A DNA stretch of 14,882 bases, taken from contig CAYPNT010000076.1 of NCBI GenBank assembly GCA_964412235.1, positions 1-14,882 on the forward strand, given 5' to 3'. Below are positions 6,786 through 13,509 of the stretch, piece after piece. Made by a program: the position numbers and the translations under genes. Under the pieces are notes generated by a model that saw only the letters and a list, made by a program, of their open reading frames with translations, was not told the DNA's origin and searched no databases. The stretch comes from JAYZQT01 sp964412235 (lineage in GTDB: Bacteria > Pseudomonadota > Alphaproteobacteria > MPNO01 > UBA830). Position 1 is the stretch's first letter. The number at the start of each line of letters is the position of its first letter.

Positions 6786-9404
6786 GTGACGTCTAACAAC
6801 TCTACCCCAAAGAACGCTTCGGATAAAAAACACCGGGTGGTTTATGTGTCACATCCAGGCAGTGGTTTGGCTCGGTCGAACTTTCCACTTGAGTGTCATG
6901 TTGAAGGCGATCAGATCGTACGCTCCCTGCCGTTCTTTATTCCCGATGACGTGCGTCTCTATGAGATAAAAACGACAGATCGCGGGACCTATACGCGTCC
7001 ACGGAAGGAAGTTCAAATGCCGTTGGCGTTGGCCGCAAAACAACGTATTCATACTGACACGCGGGTTAAGTATCCTCTTTTGCGAGATGGTTGGGATCCA
7101 GATAAACCAAATGGCGCGGGCCGTGGAACGGATAGTTTTTCGAGAATTAGCTGGGATCGGGCTCTCGATATCATTGTCGCGCAGATTGAACGTATTCGGG
7201 ATAAATACGGTTCTATGGAGCCGATTTTAGTGCAGGCTGATGGGCATGGTCAAAGTGGTTATCTGCAATCCTTGCATTTTTGGGGACACTACCTTTTTGA
7301 CATGATACGTGAGCACAAGAAATGGGGTTGGTGGACGCAACAAGTGCGGAATCCAGATAGTTGGGAAGGCTATTATTGGGGTGCTAAGCATGTCTGGGGT
7401 TTCGATGAGACACTTGGTGAACCCTATCAAGATGCCGTCTGGGATGACGTTTTGGAAAATGCTGAAATGGTAATTTTCTCCGGGAATGATCCGGAGGCTA
7501 CTGGGTTTGGAATGTCTGGTTCGATTGCACTTCAGATGCCTAAATGGTTGAAGGAAGCTGGTATAAAGATTATCGCTATTTCACCGGATTTAAATCACGC
7601 TTGCGCAGTTCATGCTGATAAGTGGATCCCGATAAAACCAAATTCGGATGCAGCGCTCTATTTAGCGATCGCCCACGTTTGGATCGCGGAAGGCATATAT
7701 GACAAGAGTTATGTCGAGACACATACCGTAGGGTTTGACGCGTTAAAATCGCATGTACTCGGAGAAGATGACGGCATTGAAAAAACACCCGCGTGGGCAG
7801 AGCCCATTACGGGTGTGCCTGTTTCGACGATCAAGGCTCTAGCCCGTGAATGGGCGGGAAAAAAAACGACACTCTCGGTTTATTTTGGTGGGCCCAAAAT
7901 ACGAGGTACCTTCTCGCACTTGATGGCGCGTTTAGAGGCCTACGTTCTGGCGATGCAGGGTTTTGGTAAGCCGGGACGACAATTCCTAAGAACAGGGGCG
8001 CCATCTTTTTATAAAAAATCACTGGCACAGGTTCCACGGTATCCTGACGTGGATTTTAAAGGCCTCGCTTTTAGCCCAATGATTGAATACGCAATAGGGC
8101 ATGGACCAAAATCGCCTGTTTTTGTGCCACGTACTCTTGCCGCGGAAGCAATACAACAAAAGATAGTCCGCTGGAAAAGTACGACGGCGGCGCTTGCAAA
8201 AACTGAGGATCAATTCAGGAGTTATCAATATCCTCCCAGTGAAGACCACCCGGGAATTAGAATGGTATGGAACGAAAACGGTAGTCAGCCGGGTAGTTGG
8301 GGTCATGGTTGGAATTGGCTGGAGGCTTTGCGAAGTGAGCAACTGGATTTTGTTGTTGGGATCCACCCATGGCTCGAAAATGATTTACTGTATTCAGATC
8401 TCATTCTACCCGCACAAACCAATTATGAGCACGATGATCTGGTTGTGGTGCAGCGGAGCGATGTACTCGGATTATTTTATCAGGAAGCGGCTATACCGCC
8501 GGTCGGTGATTCAAAAAGTGATTATGAAATTCATAGGATGATTGGGTTACGGTTAGGCCTCGATGAGGTCTTTCCGCATAGTAGTGATTGGCTCAAAGCA
8601 TCGTATGAGGAAACACTTGCGGCCACCAAACACAATGTCTCGTGGGAGGACTTCAAAGAACGTAAATACTTTATTTACGACTCTCCGACCTGGGATGAAT
8701 GGGTGAAGATAAAAAGAGAACATGGCTACGGAGAACATGACGGTGGTTTGCATTGGTTTGCTGAAAAAGGGGAGGGGCTTCAAACTCTAAGCGGAAAAAT
8801 TGAGTTTGTTTCCGAACGTATCAAAAACCTTGATCCGGATAATCCTGAACGGCCACCACTTGCTAAATGGATAACACACAGTGAGTTGGCTGATTCGCCG
8901 AAGGCTGAGAGTTATCCCCTATCAGTGATGTCCAACCATCCTAAATATCGTTTTCACGTCCAAGGTGATGACATTGAGTGGATCAGGGAACTTGGCAAGG
9001 TTCGCGGCGTTGACGGTTATCCTTATGAACCGTGTTGGATTCATCCCGAGGATGCTGCGCAACGTGGAATTTCTAATCGGGACATTATAATGGTTCACAA
9101 TGATCGTGGCGCCATACTTTTTGGTGCCGTTGTCACAGAACGAATTATAAAAGGTGCGGTATCTATTGATCATGGTGCCAAAATAGATGTCGCAATGTTA
9201 GACAATCAGAAAGTCGACCGAGGTGGTTGTATCAATTTGATTGCGCCGACAGTTCAGGAAAAATATCCCGAAGGGGCGGAAATTACGGTGCCGGAGATGA
9301 ATATTAGTGGGTTCCTCGTTGAGGCGGAAAAAATTGACCCATCTCGTATCAAAGCCGCAAATAACATAAGTTTTGGGGCGCCAGTCGCGGGGGAAAATAG
9401 ATGA
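6786..9404 (+). CDS. Molybdopterin (DMSO-reductase family) hydroxylase, large subunit; pyrogallol-phloroglucinol transhydroxylase / resorcinol hydroxylase-like
   Basis: This is a bis-molybdopterin-guanine-dinucleotide enzyme subunit of about 872 residues. Its length and partner match pyrogallol-phloroglucinol transhydroxylase of Pelobacter (about 875 plus 274 residues, from memory) and RehLS resorcinol hydroxylase of Azoarcus. The block NPDSWEGYYWG (near residues 189-199) matches the segment whose Ser is the molybdenum ligand in the transhydroxylase; the His in ADGHGQSG likely corresponds to its active-site His. NDRGAILFGAVVTERI and DRGGCINLIAPT mark the C-terminal cofactor-binding domain. 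The first 100 residues have one Cys, so the N-terminal [4Fe-4S] cluster of many relatives is absent. No twin-arginine signal is seen, so it is probably cytoplasmic. GTG 6786 has AAGGA seven bases upstream; a TTG at 6780 is too close to that site. The stop overlaps the next ATG. Confidence 0.88.
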   Translation: MTSNNSTPKNASDKKHRVVYVSHPGSGLARSNFPLECHVEGDQIVRSLPFFIPDDVRLYEIKTTDRGTYTRPRKEVQMPLALAAKQRIHTDTRVKYPLLRDGWDPDKPNGAGRGTDSFSRISWDRALDIIVAQIERIRDKYGSMEPILVQADGHGQSGYLQSLHFWGHYLFDMIREHKKWGWWTQQVRNPDSWEGYYWGAKHVWGFDETLGEPYQDAVWDDVLENAEMVIFSGNDPEATGFGMSGSIALQMPKWLKEAGIKIIAISPDLNHACAVHADKWIPIKPNSDAALYLAIAHVWIAEGIYDKSYVETHTVGFDALKSHVLGEDDGIEKTPAWAEPITGVPVSTIKALAREWAGKKTTLSVYFGGPKIRGTFSHLMARLEAYVLAMQGFGKPGRQFLRTGAPSFYKKSLAQVPRYPDVDFKGLAFSPMIEYAIGHGPKSPVFVPRTLAAEAIQQKIVRWKSTTAALAKTEDQFRSYQYPPSEDHPGIRMVWNENGSQPGSWGHGWNWLEALRSEQLDFVVGIHPWLENDLLYSDLILPAQTNYEHDDLVVVQRSDVLGLFYQEAAIPPVGDSKSDYEIHRMIGLRLGLDEVFPHSSDWLKASYEETLAATKHNVSWEDFKERKYFIYDSPTWDEWVKIKREHGYGEHDGGLHWFAEKGEGLQTLSGKIEFVSERIKNLDPDNPERPPLAKWITHSELADSPKAESYPLSVMSNHPKYRFHVQGDDIEWIRELGKVRGVDGYPYEPCWIHPEDAAQRGISNRDIIMVHNDRGAILFGAVVTERIIKGAVSIDHGAKIDVAMLDNQKVDRGGCINLIAPTVQEKYPEGAEITVPEMNISGFLVEAEKIDPSRIKAANNISFGAPVAGENR

Positions 9405-10225
9405 GCGATCAATTGTTTGTCGTCGACGTAGATAAGTGTACCGGGTGCGGGCTGTGCATTGTGGCCTGCAAGGACGAGCACGTAGATAGTGAATACATGC
9501 CGTGGACGAAACCACAGCCAGAGGCAGGTCATTTCTGGATGAATGTTAAACCACTGGAACGCGGGAGCGCCCCGCGACTAAGAATGAGTTTCTTGCCTGT
9601 TATGTGCCAGCATTGTGAAGAGGCTCCCTGTATTTCAGCCTGCTCTGAAGGAGCTATTAAAACGCGGGAAGATGGTTTGGTTTGGATCGACGGTGGGCTG
9701 TGTACTGGTTGTGGGGACTGTCAGGAAGCTTGCCCCTACGACGTTATATATAAAAATGAGGACCTGAATATCGCTCAAAAATGTACCGGGTGTGCCCATC
9801 GAGTTGACGAAGATCAGCAACCTCGTTGTTCGGAGATGTGTCCACACGATGCTATTATTTATACCGGCAAGGATGAAAAATCAGACAGTAACGCGTATGA
9901 CGGTGTGCTCGAAGTCTTTCATCCGGAATTCGAAGCGGCGCCGCGCTTGCTTTGGAAAGGTCTTCCTAAACCTTGGATTGCCGGAACGGTAACAACAGCC
10001 TCCGGTGATGAAGTTATTCCCGACGCGGATATTGTGGTCACCCCATCAGACGCCGATTCAATTAATGTTCAATCAGATGCGTTCGGGGATTTTTGGGTTT
10101 ATGGATTGAGAGAAGGAGACACTTGCCAAGTGGACGTGACCAAAGAGGGATATAAGCCCTATCACGGGAATGTGACGACCGACAACGACCAGGACTTAGG
10201 TACAATTAGACTTTCAGAGTTATAA
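9401..10225 (+). CDS. Four-cluster iron-sulfur subunit of the transhydroxylase/resorcinol hydroxylase-like enzyme, with C-terminal beta-sandwich domain
   Basis: This electron-transfer subunit has four complete cysteine sets: 13/16/19/23 (CTGCGLCIVAC), 69/72/77/81 (CQHCEEAPCISAC), 101/104/107/111 (CTGCGDCQEAC) and 128/131/143/147 (CTGC...CSEMC). That is enough for four [4Fe-4S] clusters, as in DmsB. Residues from about 192 to the end (IAGTVTTASGDEVIPDADI, AFGDFWVYGL, DLGTIRLSEL) form a transthyretin-like/carboxypeptidase-regulatory-like beta domain, also found in the small subunit of pyrogallol transhydroxylase. The 274-residue length matches that protein. The ATG overlaps the large-subunit stop (ATGA), with GGGGGA upstream. 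No membrane anchor gene follows, so the electron partner is unknown. The last gene before a convergent pair, it ends two bases from the HIT gene stop. Confidence 0.9.
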   Translation: MSDQLFVVDVDKCTGCGLCIVACKDEHVDSEYMPWTKPQPEAGHFWMNVKPLERGSAPRLRMSFLPVMCQHCEEAPCISACSEGAIKTREDGLVWIDGGLCTGCGDCQEACPYDVIYKNEDLNIAQKCTGCAHRVDEDQQPRCSEMCPHDAIIYTGKDEKSDSNAYDGVLEVFHPEFEAAPRLLWKGLPKPWIAGTVTTASGDEVIPDADIVVTPSDADSINVQSDAFGDFWVYGLREGDTCQVDVTKEGYKPYHGNVTTDNDQDLGTIRLSEL

Positions 10226-10226
10226 T

Positions 10227-10652
10227 TTACAATTTTTGCGGTGCTCTTTCAGCAAGTGCGGCTTTGATTGTTTGAATTCGCTGCTTAGTAATATCCTTTT
10301 GTAAGGGAATTGGTTTTCCGATGCCCCAAACAGGAGCGGGCCACGCAGGATCATTCCTATATCTTCCTACCACGTGCAAGTGTAATTGTGGGACTACATT
10401 CCCGATTGTTGCGGTGTTAATTTTGTCCGCTGAAGTATCTTTTTTTATGGTTTTTCCAAGATGGGTGGCCAATCTCAACATATGTGTCATTTTGTGAGAA
10501 GGTAAATGGTGTAATTCAGTTATATCCTCAATTTCTGGGATAATAAGCAGCCAAAAGAACCGAGTGTCGTTCATTAAACGGACTTGAAAACTGTCAAGAG
10601 TTTCAATGAAAATACTATCATTTTCTATCGTAGTGTTGAGTTTGAAGGGCAC
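10227..10652 (-). CDS. HIT (histidine triad) domain protein
   Basis: This is a 141-residue protein of the histidine triad superfamily, whose members hydrolyse or transfer nucleoside monophosphates. The signature is NVVPQLHLHVVGR, in which Gln takes the place of the first His of the triad while the catalytic His and the last one remain. This QLH.HVV form is a recognised bacterial subgroup with DPAWPAPVWG just after it, as here. The conserved early block RLMNDTRFFWLLIIP is also typical. The start is GTG at 10652, with GGGAGG (complement of 10661-10666) eight bases upstream. It follows the DksA/TraR-type gene by about 80 bases on the same strand and may share its transcript. It looks like a housekeeping gene rather than part of the catabolic cassettes. 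Confidence 0.9.
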   Translation of the reverse strand: MPFKLNTTIENDSIFIETLDSFQVRLMNDTRFFWLLIIPEIEDITELHHLPSHKMTHMLRLATHLGKTIKKDTSADKINTATIGNVVPQLHLHVVGRYRNDPAWPAPVWGIGKPIPLQKDITKQRIQTIKAALAERAPQKL

Positions 10653-10733
10653 GTGGCTAGCCTCCCTATTTCAATTGGTAATTTTTGTTTAGGGGTTGCA
10701 GTTTTGTGGTTAAAGATTTGGTTTGTGGAATTT

Positions 10734-11066
10734 TTATTCTGCACAACCTACGCAACGTGCGATGGCAGGGCTGAGGTCTAGCCGTTTTAGATCGATTTCC
10801 TCACCACATACCACACAATATCCAAATTCACCTATTTCAATTCGTTTAAGAGCGGCATCTATTTGTGAGACTTCGATCCGTCTTCTTTGGTTGGTTGCTT
10901 GGGCCATAGCCTGTCCTTGCATTGCGTCCATGCGTGAGAGCCGACCTTGTACCTGTGGGTCGAGTTCAACGGGTGCGGCCGAACCGGATGCGGTATCAAC
11001 GAGGTCCAGTAACTCGTGTCTCCGGTTTGTTAGACGGCTCTTATAATATTCAATATTTATTTTCAT
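10734..11066 (-). CDS. DksA/TraR-type C4 zinc-finger protein
   Basis: This 110-residue protein resembles short DksA/TraR regulators, which enter the secondary channel of RNA polymerase and alter promoter output. The zinc site is Cys84, Cys87, Cys105 and Cys108 (CVVC and CVGC). It is preceded by a long helix that could form a hairpin: residues 1-20, then GRLSRMDAMQGQAMAQATNQRRR and onward. The conserved GRLSRMDA segment contains the acidic residue expected at the coiled-coil tip region, but whether this short form acts like DksA is not known. No clear ribosome binding site precedes the ATG at 11066. It is divergent from the cupin gene, sharing a 114-base spacer with it. Confidence 0.85.
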   Translation of the reverse strand: MKINIEYYKSRLTNRRHELLDLVDTASGSAAPVELDPQVQGRLSRMDAMQGQAMAQATNQRRRIEVSQIDAALKRIEIGEFGYCVVCGEEIDLKRLDLSPAIARCVGCAE

Positions 11067-11093
11067 GGGTTAACGTTAGGGTAGGTGGACCAT

Positions 11094-11131
11094 TTCTGTC
11101 TAGTAAGAAAGCTACAGAACAAAGGTATAAA
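11094..11131 (+). promoter_or_regulatory. Inverted repeat next to a -10-like box in the dksA-like/cupin divergent spacer
   Basis: TTCTGT (11094-11099) and ACAGAA (11114-11119) form a perfect six-base dyad with 14 bases between. Immediately downstream is TATAAA (11126-11131), a good -10 candidate for the cupin gene, though no matching -35 box is clear. The layout is what one would expect of an operator overlapping a promoter. No regulator in the window can be assigned to it. Confidence 0.3.
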
Positions 11132-11180
11132 GTTTTGGCGCAAATTAGTTTTGAGCGGTTTGATGGCCGGGAGAAAACAT

Positions 11181-11906
11181 ATGAAAGTGACCCACGCGGA
11201 CGACCTGAGCTATGATGAAAATCCACTTCCCCATCGAGCGGGGAAGATAGCGTTTAAGTATCTTTTGGAGGGGGAACCACTCTCGGCTGACAACTATAGT
11301 GCTGTGTTGTCTCGTGAAAGCGCGTCATTCTTCTCGCCACGGCATCGGCACCCATGGGACCAAATCCGTTACTGTATTGACGGCAGTGTTCCTATCGCTC
11401 CACGGGTTTCTATAGATGCAGGTGAAGTAGGCTATTTTCCCGAAGGCGTCCATTACGGGCCACAGGAAGGTGACAGCGATCGATTGGTGCTCGTCGTTCA
11501 ATTTGGTGGGGCGAGTGGGCAAGGGTATCTTGGCTACGAGCAGGTAAGGGTCGGTCAGCAGGAGCTACTTTCGGAGGGTGCCTTTGAACGTGGTGTATTT
11601 ATGCGAAAACCCGAAATTAAGGGCCGTAAAAACCAGGATGGTTACGAGGCTGTATGGCAACATGTGATGGGCCGCCCGGTTGCTTATTCACCACCACGTT
11701 ATAAGGGACCCGTGGTAATGCAACCTCAAAATTATAATTGGGTTGAGGATGAAGGGCGTCAAGGCGTGCGACGGAAGCCCCTCGGTTCTTTTTCTGAGCG
11801 GGGTATAGCGATAGAATTCCAGGCTATCGGGGAGGGGGTGTCACATGATTTAGAACCATCGATTAATCGTCGACTAATTTTTTTCACTTCTGGTGAAGGG
11901 ATCTGA
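11181..11906 (+). CDS. Two-domain cupin protein, apparently cut short by an in-frame TGA
   Basis: The chosen start is ATG 11181, with GGGAG at 11169-11173 seven bases upstream. A longer open frame back to 11085 begins without such a site. The first cupin barrel is clear: HRHPWDQIRYCIDG gives metal ligands His55, His57 and a Gln61 where Glu is usual, and GEVGYFPEGVHYGP gives His91. A second barrel begins near residue 190 (IAIEFQAIGEGVSHD and RRLIFFTSGEG). The frame then meets TGA at 11904-11906 after 241 codons. The same frame continues with a plausible end of the second barrel (see 11907-12020). The full protein would be 279 residues. The shortened form lacks the last strands of the second barrel and may be unstable or dead. 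The reaction is unknown. Confidence 0.75.
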   Translation: MKVTHADDLSYDENPLPHRAGKIAFKYLLEGEPLSADNYSAVLSRESASFFSPRHRHPWDQIRYCIDGSVPIAPRVSIDAGEVGYFPEGVHYGPQEGDSDRLVLVVQFGGASGQGYLGYEQVRVGQQELLSEGAFERGVFMRKPEIKGRKNQDGYEAVWQHVMGRPVAYSPPRYKGPVVMQPQNYNWVEDEGRQGVRRKPLGSFSERGIAIEFQAIGEGVSHDLEPSINRRLIFFTSGEGI

Positions 11907-12020
11907 TATAAACGCCACACAGCCATAAGCCTTGAGGCAGGGGAAGCTCTCCAAATGACCGCGAATACAGCAACAGAGTTTTTGTTAATTACACTGCCTA
12001 TGATAGACAAAATGCTGTAG
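11907..12020 (+). other. In-frame continuation of the cupin gene after the TGA
   Basis: Directly after the TGA at 11904-11906 the same frame is open for 37 codons up to TAG at 12018-12020. It reads YKRHTAISLEAGEAL, then QMTANTATEFLLITLP, then MIDKML. The TAISLEAGEA and TEFLLITLP segments look just like the closing strands of a cupin barrel (hydrophobic strand, G-E turn, final strand ending in LP). The simplest reading is a nonsense change, for example TGG to TGA. TGA is used as an ordinary stop by at least five other genes in the window, so a changed genetic code is unlikely. Confidence 0.65.
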
Positions 12021-12030
12021 GTCGAAACAA

Positions 12031-12052
12031 TGGGAAACACAATATATTCCCA
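12031..12052 (+). terminator. Stem-loop between the cupin gene and the DHA2-type MFS gene
   Basis: TGGGAA (12031-12036) pairs perfectly with TTCCCA (12047-12052) around a ten-base loop. It sits eleven bases after the TAG that ends the extended cupin frame. No T-run follows, so it could be an operator or an RNA processing hairpin instead of a terminator. Confidence 0.3.
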
Positions 12053-12121
12053 GTTTAGATAACTTAACCTAAAACCGCTAATGACGTAGGAACTGAAATG
12101 GAAACTCTAGAATGCGGTTAA

Positions 12122-13504
12122 ATGTCTGAAAGCCAACCGCGGTTTTTGATACTTGTTTTCATTGCACTGTCCCAATTTTCGAGTGCCTTAATGCATTCCA
12201 TTACCGGGGTGACGCTGCCCGCCATGTCACGTGATTTTGGGGCGAGCGGTGTTGAACTTGGGCTCACTGAATCAATTTTTCTTGGTACAACGGCAGCACT
12301 TCTCCTGCCGTTTGGCCGGTTCGCCGACGCCACCGATAAGAATACCCTTTTTAAGGTTGGTTTGCTCGTTCTTTCTGTTGCGACGTTTACGATTGGAATG
12401 CAGCCAACGATCGATACAGTAATCGTAACGCGGTTTTTTCAAGGTATTGGAGCCGCTCTTCTGACAGCAATCGGTATGGCAATTGTCGCGGATATTGCTC
12501 CACCAAAACAGTTGGGTAGGATGCTGGGACTGGCAATTGCGGCTACATACATTGGACTTGCGTCGGGTCCATTCTTTTCAGGTTTGATCACGACACACTT
12601 GGGATGGCGCTGGGTATACTTTTTGGCAGCATTGCCACCTTTGGTGGCTTTCTTTCTCGCGCGGCGCAGATTACCGGGACGTTGGCGCAAACCGGTCGCT
12701 CGCGTGAACCTCCTAAATAGCGCATTGCTAGCGGTCGGAATTGGATCGATTATTGCTGGTGCGGTTATGTTTAAGGTGGCGGGTATTGGCATAACATTAG
12801 CGGCGTTGGGTATCTTTGTTTTGTTCCTATTTGTTTTTGTTGAACGTCGTGCGGAAAACCCATTGCTCAAAATCGACGAGGTGTGGCGAAATCGGTCACT
12901 TTCGCGCGCACTCATTACGCAGTTTTTAATCTATTGCGGAACGATCGGAACTACTTTTCTCTTAAGCCTTTATCTCCAACTCATTCGCGGAAACACTCCT
13001 GAAGTTGCAGGGCATATCTTGGTTGTAGGGCCAGTGGTCATGGCTATTTTCGCACCTTTAGCGGGACGACTTGCGGACCGAATATCACCCCGACACATAA
13101 GTGCATTTGGTGGGCTTTTGGTAGTGTTAAGTGTGGGTTTGCCGGCTCTAATTGATGAAAAATCGGGTATTGAACTTGTTATCGCCGCTATGGTCATGCA
13201 GGGTCTTGGTTTTGCATTTTTTTCGGCACCTAATATTGCCTTGATCATGAACAGTGTAGAAGCTTCAGACAGAGGACAAGCTTCGGCATTATCAGGGCTC
13301 AGTAGGTCAATGGGGATGGTTGTTAGCATGTTTATTGTTACGGCATTTATATCGGTAAGCCTGGGAGACACCGCTATCGATCATGGTCCTCGAGAGTTTC
13401 TTCACGCTCTCAGTTGGTCTTTCTCTCTTTTTGTCGCTCTCGCTATCCTGGGTGTCATACAAGCAATCCGGCCGCAACGATCAGTCACTATTTCTAATCG
13501 ATAA
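12122..13504 (+). CDS. MFS transporter, DHA2 (EmrB/QacA) type
   Basis: This 460-residue protein has the many hydrophobic segments of the 14-helix DHA2 drug:proton antiporter group. Family marks are GRFADATDKNTLFKVGLLVL in loop 2-3, RFFQGIGAALLTAIGMAIVAD (motif B/C region), GPFFSGLITTHLGWRWVYFL (motif C and the W-RW-F pattern), and SALSGLSRSMGMVVS toward the end. The start is fixed: a TAA at 12119-12121 lies immediately before the ATG in the same frame. No ribosome binding site is visible. It follows the cupin gene by about 100 bases on the same strand and may export a related compound, but the substrate is unknown. It ends five bases from the stop of the convergent TauD-type gene. Confidence 0.88.
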   Translation: MSESQPRFLILVFIALSQFSSALMHSITGVTLPAMSRDFGASGVELGLTESIFLGTTAALLLPFGRFADATDKNTLFKVGLLVLSVATFTIGMQPTIDTVIVTRFFQGIGAALLTAIGMAIVADIAPPKQLGRMLGLAIAATYIGLASGPFFSGLITTHLGWRWVYFLAALPPLVAFFLARRRLPGRWRKPVARVNLLNSALLAVGIGSIIAGAVMFKVAGIGITLAALGIFVLFLFVFVERRAENPLLKIDEVWRNRSLSRALITQFLIYCGTIGTTFLLSLYLQLIRGNTPEVAGHILVVGPVVMAIFAPLAGRLADRISPRHISAFGGLLVVLSVGLPALIDEKSGIELVIAAMVMQGLGFAFFSAPNIALIMNSVEASDRGQASALSGLSRSMGMVVSMFIVTAFISVSLGDTAIDHGPREFLHALSWSFSLFVALAILGVIQAIRPQRSVTISNR

Positions 13505-13509
13505 TATAT

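Noticed and set aside
10227..10652. Gln in place of the first His of the HIT triad (QLHLHVV)
   Set aside because: I recognise this as a common bacterial HIT subgroup, with the catalytic His kept, so it is not evidence of loss of function.
11085..11180. Longer N-terminus for the cupin protein from 11085
   Set aside because: The extra 32 residues are basic and unlike a cupin start, overlap the dyad and -10-like box, and the ATG at 11181 has a good ribosome binding site.
11904..11950. Selenocysteine at the cupin TGA
   Set aside because: The only nearby hairpin has a three-base-pair stem, no SECIS-like structure is evident, and the site is not a catalytic or metal-binding position.
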